A stretch of 64,000 nucleotides of DNA from JAGPUQ01 sp963708735 (GTDB taxonomy: Bacteria > Pseudomonadota > Gammaproteobacteria > Pseudomonadales > Porticoccaceae), in assembly GCA_963708735.1 (NCBI GenBank), contig CAVPTW010000009.1:1-64000 (forward strand), written 5' to 3'. The position numbers and the translations under genes are program-made. Positions 31,798 to 39,939 of this stretch are shown here, piece by piece (within the stretch, counting starts at the first letter, position 1; every line of letters begins with the position of its first letter). The notes beneath the pieces are model-generated. The model did not search any database and had not been told where the DNA came from. It saw nothing but the letters and a program-made list of their open reading frames with translations.

Positions 31798-32414
31798 TCC
31801 GCCGAGGCGAACTCGCGGCACTCGCCGCACTGCTCGCGGCCGTGACGGTCTGGTCCTGGCACCAGCCCGCGGATCGCCTCACCTGGTGGCTCGAAGCATT
31901 GCCCGTGGTGGTGGCGGTGCCGCTGCTGATCGCCACCCGCGGCAGTTTTCCGCTGACCCGGCTGCTGTACTGGCTGATTGCGCTGCACGCCACGATTCTG
32001 CTGGTGGGCGCTCACTACACCTACGCGCAAGTGCCTCTGGGGTTCTGGCTGGAGGAGACCCTGGGTTTTGCGCGCAATCATTACGACCGCATCGGTCACC
32101 TCGCCCAGGGCTTCATCCCGGCCATGGTGGCGCGGGAGATCCTGTTGCGTAAGCGCGTGCTGGTCCCGGGCGGCTGGCTGTTTTTCCTGATTTGCTGTTT
32201 TGTGCTGGCACTCGCGGCTACCTACGAACTGCTCGAATGGTGGACTGCGGTGATCGCCGAGGAAGGCGCGATCGCTTTTCTCGGCACCCAGGGCGATGTC
32301 TGGGACACCCAGTGGGACATGCTGCTCGCCCTGATCGGGGCCTTGGCCGCACTGCTCACGCTGACGCGCGTGCACGACCGGCAACTCGCGCAGATCGCGC
32401 CCGGGCTGGCCTGA
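31794..32414 (+). CDS. DUF2238 (YjdF-like) integral membrane protein
   Basis: Membrane protein of 206 residues with about six helices. Family features are VGAHYTYAQVPLG, FARNHYDRIGHLAQGF and the C-terminal FLGTQGDVWDTQWDM. These polar motifs in loops are conserved in the YjdF/DUF2238 family, whose function is unknown. The gene overlaps mpl by four bases and shares one base with the epimerase gene (TGATG), so all three are translated from one message. Confidence 0.88.
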   Translation: MIRRGELAALAALLAAVTVWSWHQPADRLTWWLEALPVVVAVPLLIATRGSFPLTRLLYWLIALHATILLVGAHYTYAQVPLGFWLEETLGFARNHYDRIGHLAQGFIPAMVAREILLRKRVLVPGGWLFFLICCFVLALAATYELLEWWTAVIAEEGAIAFLGTQGDVWDTQWDMLLALIGALAALLTLTRVHDRQLAQIAPGLA

Positions 32415-33277
32415 TGGCGGACCTGCTGCTGGTGGGCTGCGGCGATCTGGGTGCCGGGCTCGCCGCCCGGCTGGTCGCGTCCGGTCACCGCGTCACCGCG
32501 CTCAAGCGCACGCCGCCGGACTCGCCCCTGGCCGGCGTGACCTATCGACGCGCGGATCTCACCCAGGCGCACACGCTCAGCGACCTCGGCGGCCCCTTCG
32601 CGCAGGTGTTCGTCATCCTGGCGCCCGGCGCGCGGGACGCCGCTGCCTATCAGGCGCTCTACGGCGCGGGCATCGAGCATCTACGCGCCCGGCTGGCGGG
32701 CCGCGTCGAGCACTGGTTTTTTGTCTCCTCCACCAGCGTCTACGGACAGGACGCCGGTGAATGGGTGGACGAAGACACGATCGCCGCGCCGAGCACCGCC
32801 ACCGCGAAGTGGCTGCTCACTGCCGAACGGTGCCTGGCGGATGCGGGCGCACCGGCGACCACAGTGCGTTTTTCGGGCATCTACGGTCCCGGCCGGGAGC
32901 GGCTGTTGCGGCAGGTGCTGGCGGGCGTGCCGGTGCAATACGACCCGCCGAGCTACACCAACCGCATCCACCGCGACGATTGTCTCGGCGTATTGGAATG
33001 GCTCCATCGCCGTCAACTTGCGGGGACCGGGCTAGCGCCGGTGTATCTCGCCAGCGACGACGAGCCGGCGCCTGCCGGGGACGTGGCGCGCTGGCTGGCA
33101 GCGGAGCTCGGTGTGCCGGCGCCACCCGCGGCGCCCGCCGGCGGCGGGCAGAACAAACGCTGCCGCAACGATCGGATCAAGCAGACGGGCTACCGCTTTG
33201 CCTACCCGAACTGGCGCACCGGTTATCGCGGCGTGATCGAACAGTGGCGCGCGGGGCGTGAAGGACCAGCGCGATGA
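32414..33277 (+). CDS. NAD-dependent epimerase/dehydratase family protein (YeeZ-like)
   Basis: Extended short-chain dehydrogenase of 287 residues. The N-terminal Rossmann motif is a variant, LLVGCGDLGAGLAARL (GxGxxG), as in YeeZ-like proteins. SSTSVYGQ gives the Ser and Tyr of the active site with a Lys in TAKWLL, and YTNRIHRDDCLGVL supplies the conserved substrate-side region. The substrate is unknown. ATG 32414 overlaps the previous stop by one base; the DUF523 gene overlaps the end by four. Confidence 0.88.
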   Translation: MADLLLVGCGDLGAGLAARLVASGHRVTALKRTPPDSPLAGVTYRRADLTQAHTLSDLGGPFAQVFVILAPGARDAAAYQALYGAGIEHLRARLAGRVEHWFFVSSTSVYGQDAGEWVDEDTIAAPSTATAKWLLTAERCLADAGAPATTVRFSGIYGPGRERLLRQVLAGVPVQYDPPSYTNRIHRDDCLGVLEWLHRRQLAGTGLAPVYLASDDEPAPAGDVARWLAAELGVPAPPAAPAGGGQNKRCRNDRIKQTGYRFAYPNWRTGYRGVIEQWRAGREGPAR

Positions 33278-34227
33278 CGGAGCAGCATCCGGAAAAGATC
33301 CCGGTTGGCATCAGCAGTTGTCTGGTGGGCGAGGCGGTGCGCCATGACGGCGGCCACAAGCGCAACGATGACATTCTGGAGACCCTGGGACGCTACTTCG
33401 ACCTCCAGCCCTGTTGCCCGGAAGTCGCCATCGGCATGGGCGTCCCGCGTCCGCCGGTGCGTCTGGTACGAACTGCGGAGGGCGTGCGTGCGCGGGGCGT
33501 GCGGGATCCGACGCTGGATGTCACGGAAGCGCTGGAGGCCTGTGCCCGGGACCGGCGCGACTGGCACGCCGGACTCTGCGGCTACATTTTCAAGAAAGAC
33601 TCACCCAGTTGCGGTGTGACGGGGGTGCGGATCTATCCCGAGGGCAGCGAGGTGCCGGAGCACGACGGCACCGGCCTCTATGCGGCGCGGCTCATGGCCA
33701 GCTTCCCGCTGCTTCCTGTCGAAGACGAGGGCCGCCTGGCCGATCCTGCATTGCGCGAGAATTTCGTGCGCCGGGTCCATGTGCTGTGGCGCTGGCAGCA
33801 GATGGTGGCGGCAGGGGTCAGCGCGCGCACGCTGACCGATTTCCACGCCCGTCACAAGCTGATCCTGATGAGCCACGACCAGAATGCCTACCGCGCCCTG
33901 GGACGGCTCGCCGCCGGCACCCATGACCTGGAGTCTCGCGCCGCAGCCTACATCGAGGGCGCGATGGCCACCCTGAAGAAGCTCGCGACCCGCGGCAACC
34001 ACGTCAATGTACTGCAACACATCCAGGGCTATCTGAAGCGGGAACTCGACCGCGACGCCAAGGCCGAGCTGGGCGAGGCGATCGCGCGTTACGGTGACGG
34101 AGAAGTCCCGCTGAGCGTGCCCATCGGATTGCTCAGGCACCACTTCCGTAACGCACCGGACCCCTTTATCGCGCGCTCCTGGTACCTCGATCCCTATCCG
34201 GACGCGCTGGCGCTGATGAACTTCTGA
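33274..34227 (+). CDS. DUF523 and DUF1722 (YbgA) domain protein
   Basis: Protein of 317 residues with two domains. The N-terminal DUF523 part has PVGISSCLVGEAVRHDGGHK, LQPCCPEVAIGMGVPR and KKDSPSCGV, with conserved cysteines that could bind a metal cluster. The C-terminal DUF1722/YbgA part has FHARHKLILMSHDQNAYRALG and HVNVLQHIQGYLKR. Fusions of this kind often sit beside photolyase genes, but none is here; a stress or repair role is suggested only by that association. It is the last gene of the mpl operon. Confidence 0.9.
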   Translation: MTEQHPEKIPVGISSCLVGEAVRHDGGHKRNDDILETLGRYFDLQPCCPEVAIGMGVPRPPVRLVRTAEGVRARGVRDPTLDVTEALEACARDRRDWHAGLCGYIFKKDSPSCGVTGVRIYPEGSEVPEHDGTGLYAARLMASFPLLPVEDEGRLADPALRENFVRRVHVLWRWQQMVAAGVSARTLTDFHARHKLILMSHDQNAYRALGRLAAGTHDLESRAAAYIEGAMATLKKLATRGNHVNVLQHIQGYLKRELDRDAKAELGEAIARYGDGEVPLSVPIGLLRHHFRNAPDPFIARSWYLDPYPDALALMNF

Positions 34228-34830
34228 TCAGCCGCGCCCCATCGTGTAGAACTCATCGTTCGGACGCATGCCGATCAGATTCGCGAGCCGGTTGGACAGG
34301 CAGAAAAAGGCGCTGATGGCGCCGATGTCCCAGATATCCTCATCCGCAAAGCCGTGTTCCCGCAGGCGGGCGTAATCGCCCTCGTCCACGGCCGCCGACT
34401 GCTCACTCACCTTGACCGCGAAATCCAGCATGGCGCGCTGCCGCGCCGTGATGTCGGCCTTGCGGTAATTGATCGCGAGCTGATCCGCCAACAGCGGATG
34501 CTTCGCGACGATACGCAGAATCGCGCCGTGGGCGATCACGCAGTAATGGCATTCGTTGCCGCTGCTCACCGTCACCACGATCATTTCCTTCTCGGCCTTG
34601 GTGAGGCTGCTTGCGTGGGTCATCACGGCATCGTGGAGGGCGAAAAACCCGCGCCATTCCGCCGGCCGGTGCGCCAGCGCCAGAAACACATTGGGAATGA
34701 AGCCGGTTTTTTCCTGAATCGCGAAGATCTGGGCGCGGATGTCTTCCGGCAGCCCCGCAATATCGGGGATGGGGAAGCGGCTGATCGGTGGCTTGGGCAT
34801 AGGGAGGTCTCGATAACTTGTGATCTGCAT
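34228..34830 (-). CDS. AhpD-like peroxidase-related enzyme
   Basis: Protein of 200 residues in the carboxymuconolactone decarboxylase/AhpD superfamily. The redox motif is ECHYCVIAH (CxxC with a following His), preceded by SLTKAEKEMIVVTVSSGN, and the C-terminal half has AFFCLSNRLANLIGMRPND, typical of the peroxidase-related group. Members use the cysteines to reduce peroxides or act as general thiol oxidoreductases. The start is uncertain: ATG 34830 has GGAG close by, ATG 34800 (MPKPPISRFP) fits the domain edge. It converges with the DUF523/DUF1722 gene and diverges from the porin-like gene. Confidence 0.85.
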   Translation of the reverse strand: MQITSYRDLPMPKPPISRFPIPDIAGLPEDIRAQIFAIQEKTGFIPNVFLALAHRPAEWRGFFALHDAVMTHASSLTKAEKEMIVVTVSSGNECHYCVIAHGAILRIVAKHPLLADQLAINYRKADITARQRAMLDFAVKVSEQSAAVDEGDYARLREHGFADEDIWDIGAISAFFCLSNRLANLIGMRPNDEFYTMGRG

Positions 34831-34928
34831 CATGCTCCGTTCTGCGTCAACGCTACCATATTGGCTACACAAGACCGGTAAAAAATATTACAATTTGGTG
34901 ACCAGCAATGAGTTGGAGGAGTAATGCA

Positions 34929-35615
34929 ATGAAAAACATTAGAAAATCTTTGGGTTCGGTGGTTGGCGCGGCGTTGGTTCCGATGGCGTTGTGCAGCGGC
35001 GCTGCCCATGCGGCCGAAAAAATCGGCTACAGCTATCTTGAAGCCGAATATGTATTTGGCGACGAGATGGATGCGGATGTTCCGGGCGCCAAGAACCTGG
35101 ATATCGACGGCGTACGTTTCAAAGGCTCGGTGGCACTGACCGACTATCTGTTCGCCTGGGGCTCGAATGCTTCGCTCAACATGGATCTGCCCGGAAGCGG
35201 CAATTCCAGCCTCAATACCCAGTCCATCGGCGTCGGGGGAAACTACACGCTGTTGCCGGGCGCCAATCAACTGGATGCCTGGGGTGGAATTTCCTACGAG
35301 CGCCTGGATCCTGCCGGCAGTCCTGCCGACGGATACGGTCTGTCCGCAGGCCTGCGCTGGAACGCCCTTAACGCCCTCGAAATCAACGGCTTCGGCAGCT
35401 ACCGCAATTATGGCAACTTCGACGGATTCGTGAAGGCAGCGGCTTCGCCTGGGACTGTCAATGTGGACGGCTGGGTGTACGGTATCGGCGCGGTTTACAA
35501 AGTCACCCCCCAGATCGGCCTGCTGGCCAACTGGGAACGCTGGGAGCTCAGCGCCGACTCCAACGTGGATCCTCAGGCAGACATCTACAGCGTGGGCGCC
35601 CGCTGGAGTTTCTGA
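34929..35615 (+). CDS. Predicted outer-membrane beta-barrel protein
   Basis: Protein of 228 residues. A signal peptide is clear: MKNIRKSLG, a hydrophobic core, and cleavage after AAHA before AEKIGYSYL. The mature part alternates polar and hydrophobic residues in about eight strands and ends in WSF, the terminal aromatic typical of barrels assembled by the BAM complex. Ligand or function is unknown. GGAGGAG seven bases before ATG 34929 is a very strong ribosome site, and a good terminator follows the gene, suggesting an abundantly expressed single-gene unit. Confidence 0.88.
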   Translation: MKNIRKSLGSVVGAALVPMALCSGAAHAAEKIGYSYLEAEYVFGDEMDADVPGAKNLDIDGVRFKGSVALTDYLFAWGSNASLNMDLPGSGNSSLNTQSIGVGGNYTLLPGANQLDAWGGISYERLDPAGSPADGYGLSAGLRWNALNALEINGFGSYRNYGNFDGFVKAAASPGTVNVDGWVYGIGAVYKVTPQIGLLANWERWELSADSNVDPQADIYSVGARWSF

Positions 35616-35681
35616 GGTGAGCCTGCTCCGGTTCACACCGGGCTGAAGTAAGCCCCCCTTTGGAGGGTTGTGATCGATACA

Positions 35682-35711
35682 AGCCCGCGGCGCAAGCTGC
35701 GGGCTTTTTTT
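35682..35711 (+). terminator. Rho-independent terminator after the barrel gene
   Basis: AGCCCGC and GCGGGCT form a GC-rich stem around a short loop, followed by seven T. It is 67 bases after the stop of the barrel gene and ends its transcript. Confidence 0.85.
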
Positions 35712-35748
35712 GTTCTGGGCTATTTTTGTTCTGGGCTTTTTTTGTTCT
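35701..35748. repeat. Three tandem 16-bp copies of the terminator tail
   Basis: Three consecutive 16-base copies of GGGCTTTTTTTGTTCT lie at 35701-35716, 35717-35732 (one A for T) and 35733-35748. The first contains the 3' arm and T tract of the terminator, so the other two look like slippage duplications of it. Confidence 0.8.
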
Positions 35749-35788
35749 GGACTACCGCTCGCCCCCAAGCGCCACTCCCGGCGCGACG

Positions 35789-36574
35789 CTAAAACAATCG
35801 CCCGCGCGCCGACAGGCCGCCGTCGATGGTGATCATGGTGCCGGTGATATAGGCCGCGCGATCCGAGGCCAGAAAAGCCGTCAGGTCCGCGACTTCGCCC
35901 GGCTCGGCGGGGCGGCCGAAAGGCATCTCCGCAGTCAGTTCGCGCCAGCGTCCGGCCGGCAAGCCCCTGGCGACGGCGTTCGTCTCCATCAGCCGCACCA
36001 GGCGGTCGGTGGCGGTCAGCCCCGGATTGATGCCCAATACCCGCACATTGTCTTGCGGGCTGACGCTACCCAGTGCGCGAGTGAACGCGGCCAGGCTGGC
36101 ATTGCCCGCGGTGCCGGCGATGTAGTTGGCTTCGGTGATTTCACCGCCGGCGATGCCGACGACATTGATGATGACGCCGCGCCGGCGCCCTGCCATGCCG
36201 GGATACAGCGCTCGGCATAGATTGATATAGCCGAATACCTTGAGATCCCAGGCGCTGCGCCAGGCATCTTCGCTGACGTTGCCGAGTGCGCCGGCGGGAA
36301 TCGCCCCGGCGTTGTTGATGAGGATGTCGACCTCGTCGCAGGCGCCGGCAAGGGTCGCCACGCTGGCGCCGTCGGCCAGGTCCAGGGCATGAACCCGAAC
36401 CTGGACGGGATATCGGGCCATGAGTTCGCCGCGTGCCGTTTCGAGATCAGCCGCCGTGCGCGCCGCGAGATGCAGATGACAGCCCTCGGCGGCGAGGCGT
36501 TCGGCAATGGCGCGACCGATGCCGCGCGAGGCGCCGGTGATCAGGGCCGTGCGGCCCCCGAGATTGAGATCCAT
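35789..36574 (-). CDS. Short-chain dehydrogenase/reductase family protein with atypical active site
   Basis: SDR-fold protein of 261 residues. The cofactor motif TGASRGIG (residues 14-21) and NNAG (87-90) are intact, and the C-terminal VADLTAFLASDRAAYITGTMITIDGG is typical. The catalytic residues are not: Tyr151 is present in NYIAGTAGN but the Lys four residues later is Thr155, and the Ser of the usual INxSS motif is Gly140. A group of SDR proteins shares this pattern, so it may be a divergent subfamily and not a damaged gene; the reaction is unknown. The ppnP gene lies 74 bases upstream on the same strand. Confidence 0.88.
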   Translation of the reverse strand: MDLNLGGRTALITGASRGIGRAIAERLAAEGCHLHLAARTAADLETARGELMARYPVQVRVHALDLADGASVATLAGACDEVDILINNAGAIPAGALGNVSEDAWRSAWDLKVFGYINLCRALYPGMAGRRRGVIINVVGIAGGEITEANYIAGTAGNASLAAFTRALGSVSPQDNVRVLGINPGLTATDRLVRLMETNAVARGLPAGRWRELTAEMPFGRPAEPGEVADLTAFLASDRAAYITGTMITIDGGLSARGRLF

Positions 36575-36648
36575 GAGTGTTCACCTCCGCGCCCGATTGT
36601 CGGCGTGCGCCAGGGTGATGGCAATGGCGGGTGCGGCGTGACGCTCGG

Positions 36649-36930
36649 TCAGCTGTAGGTGCAGAAATAAGCGGTCGCCGCCGCCACCTTGACCTTGAAG
36701 GTCTGTTGTGCCGCCACCTCGAACACCTCGCCGGTATTGTAGGTGTGCCATTCATCGCTGCCGGGCAGCTGAATGCGCATGGCGCCACTGATGATGGTCA
36801 TGGTCTCGTGCTGGCTGGTGCTGAAGTCGTAATCGCCGGCTTCCATCACGCCCACCGTCGCCGGCAGCGCCCGCGTCTGAAACCCGATCGATTTGACCTT
36901 GCCGGCGAAGTATTCGTTGACCTGTAACAT
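36649..36930 (-). CDS. ppnP: Pyrimidine/purine nucleoside phosphorylase PpnP
   Basis: Small cupin-like enzyme of 93 residues, the length of Escherichia coli PpnP (YaiE). It opens MLQVNEYFAGKVKSIGFQT and contains VGVMEAGDYDFSTSQHETMTIISGAM in overlapping motif pieces, then VFEVAAQQTFKVKV and a terminal AYFCTYS. PpnP splits nucleosides with phosphate to give base and ribose 1-phosphate, with broad specificity. It stands between the SDR gene and slyD, same strand. Confidence 0.93.
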   Translation of the reverse strand: MLQVNEYFAGKVKSIGFQTRALPATVGVMEAGDYDFSTSQHETMTIISGAMRIQLPGSDEWHTYNTGEVFEVAAQQTFKVKVAAATAYFCTYS

Positions 36931-36989
36931 GAACCGCTCCTGTGTTGATTACTGCGTCCGGTTCGCCCTGTAGCATGTTTCTTTAAAAC

Positions 36990-37472
36990 TCAGTGCTGAT
37001 GTCCGCCGTCACCGTGAACATGGCCGTGGGCGAGTTCTTCGGCGGTTGCATCCCGTACCTGGAGCACTTCGATATCGAATACCAGACCCTTGCCGGCGAG
37101 CGGGTGGTTCAGGTCGACATCGACATTGAATTTACCCACCTTGACGAGAACAGCACGACGCATGCCACCCTCGCCACGGATTCCCACCACCATGCCCGGC
37201 GTCAGCTTGCCGGGCGCGCTCAGTTGCTTGATGGGGACCCGCCTGATGGATCCTTCGCGGCGCGGCCCATAGGCCTGGTCCGGAGTGAGGGTAACCCTGA
37301 AGCTGTCGCCCGCGACCCGGCCCGCCAGCGCCGACTCCAGCGCCGGCAGCAGATTGCGGTGACCGTGCAAATAGGCCTGACCCGGGCCCTTGCGGCTGGT
37401 CTCGACCTGGACACCACTGTCGTCGCTCAGGGTGTAGTGAAAGATAACCGCCTTGTTGTGCTCGATCTGCAT
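36990..37472 (-). CDS. slyD: FKBP-type peptidyl-prolyl isomerase SlyD
   Basis: Protein of 160 residues. The FKBP half begins NKAVIFHYTLSDDSG, and GQAYLHGHRNLLPALESALAG marks the junction with the insert-in-flap chaperone domain, which includes YGPRREGSIRRVP. FNVDVDLNHPLAGKGLVFDIEV ends the isomerase domain. A short His-rich tail (HGHVHGDGGHQH) could bind nickel or zinc, though it is much shorter than in enterobacterial SlyD and has no cysteines. It is a cytoplasmic folding helper and possibly a metal chaperone. Confidence 0.92.
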   Translation of the reverse strand: MQIEHNKAVIFHYTLSDDSGVQVETSRKGPGQAYLHGHRNLLPALESALAGRVAGDSFRVTLTPDQAYGPRREGSIRRVPIKQLSAPGKLTPGMVVGIRGEGGMRRAVLVKVGKFNVDVDLNHPLAGKGLVFDIEVLQVRDATAEELAHGHVHGDGGHQH

Positions 37473-37593
37473 GCTGACTACGCCATGGCGCCCGGATGGC
37501 CGGCACCGGACCGGGCGCGCATTTTAGTACAGGTGCAAGTATCGGAGAAATGACCTTTCCGTGCATGGCAACACGACTCTCGACCTCCGGGTC

Positions 37594-37627
37594 CCGGTGA
37601 CGGCCGACGCCGCTCCGGCGTCACCGG
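37594..37627. terminator. Hairpin directly after dtd
   Basis: CCGGTGACG (37594-37602) pairs perfectly with CGTCACCGG (37619-37627), and the inner bases can extend the stem. It begins at the base next to the dtd stop. No T run follows, so it may be a 3'-end stabiliser instead of an intrinsic terminator. Confidence 0.5.
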
Positions 37628-38065
37628 CTAGACCTCCAGCAGCAACGTCACCGGACCATCGTTGACGAGTTCGACCTGCATGTCGGCGCCGAACACACCA
37701 CAGGCGACCGGCGCGTGGCGCGCCCGCGCCCGTGCGATGAAATGATCGTAGAGCCGCTCGGCCTGCTCCGGCGGGGCGGCGGGCGTGAAGCTCGGCCGCA
37801 GGCCCTTGCGGGTGTCGGCCATCAGGGTGAACTGGGAGACGATCAGCAGACCGCCGCCGATATCGGCAAGGCTGAGGTTCATGCGCTCCTGGGCATCGGG
37901 AAACAGCCGGTAGCGCAGTACCCGGTCCAGCAGAGTATCGGCGCTGGCGGCGGTATCCGCATGGGCAATGCCGAGCAATAACAGCACTCCCTGCTGGATG
38001 GCGCCCACTTCGGCGCCGTCGACGGCAACGGCGGCGCGACGCACCCGCTGCAGCAGACCGCGCAC
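37628..38065 (-). CDS. dtd: D-aminoacyl-tRNA deacylase
   Basis: Protein of 145 residues, the standard Dtd length. It hydrolyses D-amino acids wrongly attached to tRNA. The N-terminal GLLQRVRRAAVAVDG, the active-site segment LLIVSQFTLMADTRKGLRPSF and the terminal CGVFGADMQVELVNDGPVT, containing the cross-subunit GVFGA/NDGPVT motifs, are intact. GTG 38065 is the start, one base after the pip stop, so pip and dtd are coupled. Confidence 0.94.
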   Translation of the reverse strand: MRGLLQRVRRAAVAVDGAEVGAIQQGVLLLLGIAHADTAASADTLLDRVLRYRLFPDAQERMNLSLADIGGGLLIVSQFTLMADTRKGLRPSFTPAAPPEQAERLYDHFIARARARHAPVACGVFGADMQVELVNDGPVTLLLEV

Positions 38066-38066
38066 G

Positions 38067-39026
38067 CTAGAATTTTCCGGCGAGCTCGCTCGCGAAGCGG
38101 TCGGTGGCGCGAATCAACGCGTCGAGGGTGCCAGGCTCGCTGGAGGCGTGTCCGGCATCGCGGATGATATCCAGCTCCGCATGGGGCAGGGCTTGCTGAA
38201 GTGTGAACGCCTGATCCACCGGACAGACCACATCGTAGCGGCCATGCACGATCACGGTGGGAATGTTCGCCAGACGGTGCGCGTCGCGGCAAATCTGGTT
38301 TTCGGCGATGAAGGCATCATTGACGAAGTAGTGCGCCTCGATGCGCGCCATGGCGAGCGCGACCTGGGGACTGCCAAAGCGCGCCACGACATGGCCATTG
38401 GGCTCGTGAGTGGCACAGCGCGCCTCCCAGGAAGCCCAGGCCTTGGCAACGGCCATGCGGGTGATGTCGTTATCCCCGGTGAGACGTCGATGGTAGGCGT
38501 GCAGCAGATCCTGGTGTTCTTCCGGGGGAATCTGGCCGATGAAATCCTGCCAGTAATCGGGAAAGATGCAGCTCGCGCCGTATCGATAAAACCAGTCGAT
38601 GTCGGTCTTGCGACACAGGAAAATACCACGCAGCACCAGACCCAGGACCCGCTCCGGATGGGCTTCGGCGTAGAGTAGGCTGAGGGTCGAGCCCCAGGAA
38701 CCGCCGAACAGCAGCCAGCGCTCGACGCCGAGCTTTGCGCGCAGCGTCTCCATATCGGCCAGCAAATGCGCAGTGGTGTTGTCGTTCAGATCGGCATGGG
38801 GCCGCGAGCGACCCGAGCCACGCTGATCGAAAAGAATGATGCGGTACTTTTCCGGATCGAAAAACCGCCGGTCCTGTTCGCTGCATCCAGCGCCCGGGCC
38901 ACCGTGGACGAACAGTACCGGGATGCCCTCGGGGATCCCACATTCCTCAACGTAGAGCGCGTGCCCGCCGGCAACATCGACACGATGACTGGCGTAGGGA
39001 CGAATGGCCGGATAAAACTGCCGCAT
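38067..39026 (-). CDS. pip: Proline iminopeptidase
   Basis: Alpha/beta hydrolase of 319 residues (peptidase family S33) that removes N-terminal proline from peptides. HGGPGAGCSEQDRRFFDP and ILFDQRGSGRSRPHA form the oxyanion side, the nucleophile elbow is GGSWGSTL, the Asp lies in VHGRYDVVCP and the catalytic His in DAGHASSEPG. The last motifs separate Pip from other S33 enzymes. It is followed immediately by dtd. Confidence 0.94.
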   Translation of the reverse strand: MRQFYPAIRPYASHRVDVAGGHALYVEECGIPEGIPVLFVHGGPGAGCSEQDRRFFDPEKYRIILFDQRGSGRSRPHADLNDNTTAHLLADMETLRAKLGVERWLLFGGSWGSTLSLLYAEAHPERVLGLVLRGIFLCRKTDIDWFYRYGASCIFPDYWQDFIGQIPPEEHQDLLHAYHRRLTGDNDITRMAVAKAWASWEARCATHEPNGHVVARFGSPQVALAMARIEAHYFVNDAFIAENQICRDAHRLANIPTVIVHGRYDVVCPVDQAFTLQQALPHAELDIIRDAGHASSEPGTLDALIRATDRFASELAGKF

Positions 39027-39266
39027 GCGCGAGAACAGGCTCTTGTTCGGGAAGCGGCTAAGCTAAGGGAAGCCCCTGCGAAAGGCAACCGGAATCTCCC
39101 GCCATCCCGCCGAGCGAGCGCCCGACTACCCTCACCCGCGCTGCATCAGCCTGCCTTGCCGCAGCGCCTGCGCAGGGCCATCACCCGGCTCGAGGTAGAT
39201 ACCGACGATCTTGAGCGCAGCCGGCAGAAGATTGCGGCGGCGATGAAATCATTGCCAAGGGGCAGG

Positions 39267-39833
39267 TCAGTGCTGGCCGGGATACTGCCCGGCGCGGGTT
39301 AGCACGTAATCCTGCCCCAGGCTGTAAAGCCCAAGACCGATGAATGCCAGCAGAAAGCGGCCTTCCGTCACCGCGCTGTAGTGCCCACCCGGGAAAGGCG
39401 ACACCTCGGTAACAAAAATCAACGCCAGCAGGCCGATCATCAGCACCCACAGCACCGCGCCCCAAAAATAGCCCAGCAGGTAGAGAAGTCCGGGCGTGAA
39501 GGCAAGGCACCAGTACAGACCCGTCTGCGCGACACCTCCGTGCAGGACGAGCACGAAGAACAGTCCCAGGATTGGCACGATGAAATACCACTTGGCACTC
39601 GTGTGATAACCCACCACCTGGGCCACCACCAGACCGGCGAAGGAGACGGCGGAACAAGTGAAGAGCACCCCCGCCAGCAACAGATCATCACCGAAGAAAT
39701 CCAGCAGGCCCATCACCAGACTGAAGATCCCGAACAGCGCCAACCCCCAGGTGATCAAACCCGTTGAACGCCACAGGCCCAGTTGCGCATCAAAGTAAAA
39801 GTCGCGCCGGCTGCTAGTGCTTTCTTCATCCAT
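39267..39833 (-). CDS. Five-to-six-helix membrane protein of unknown function
   Basis: Protein of 188 residues with about six membrane helices and no soluble domain. The helix pattern, with TSAKWYFIVPILGLFFVLVL and GLYWCLAFTPGLLYLLG around the middle, resembles the membrane sensor half of some diguanylate cyclases. No GGDEF domain follows; the frame stops at TGA 39267. It could be a stand-alone sensor-like module or a truncated remnant. The 240 bases downstream (39027-39266) hold no gene I can support. Confidence 0.6.
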   Translation of the reverse strand: MDEESTSSRRDFYFDAQLGLWRSTGLITWGLALFGIFSLVMGLLDFFGDDLLLAGVLFTCSAVSFAGLVVAQVVGYHTSAKWYFIVPILGLFFVLVLHGGVAQTGLYWCLAFTPGLLYLLGYFWGAVLWVLMIGLLALIFVTEVSPFPGGHYSAVTEGRFLLAFIGLGLYSLGQDYVLTRAGQYPGQH

Positions 39834-39939
39834 GATGACTGTCCAGTGCTCAGGTCACAAAACCATAAGCCTCGACCGCGAAGTCAGCAATCCCGCCCAA
39901 CCAGCGGAGCGAACTGACCGACCAGCGGCCACCCGAAGA

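Noticed and set aside
39027..39266. Possible GGDEF remnant after the orphan membrane protein, with a DRRYL-like string in another frame
   Set aside because: Only five residues match, the rest has no GGDEF features, and no single indel joins it to the membrane frame convincingly.
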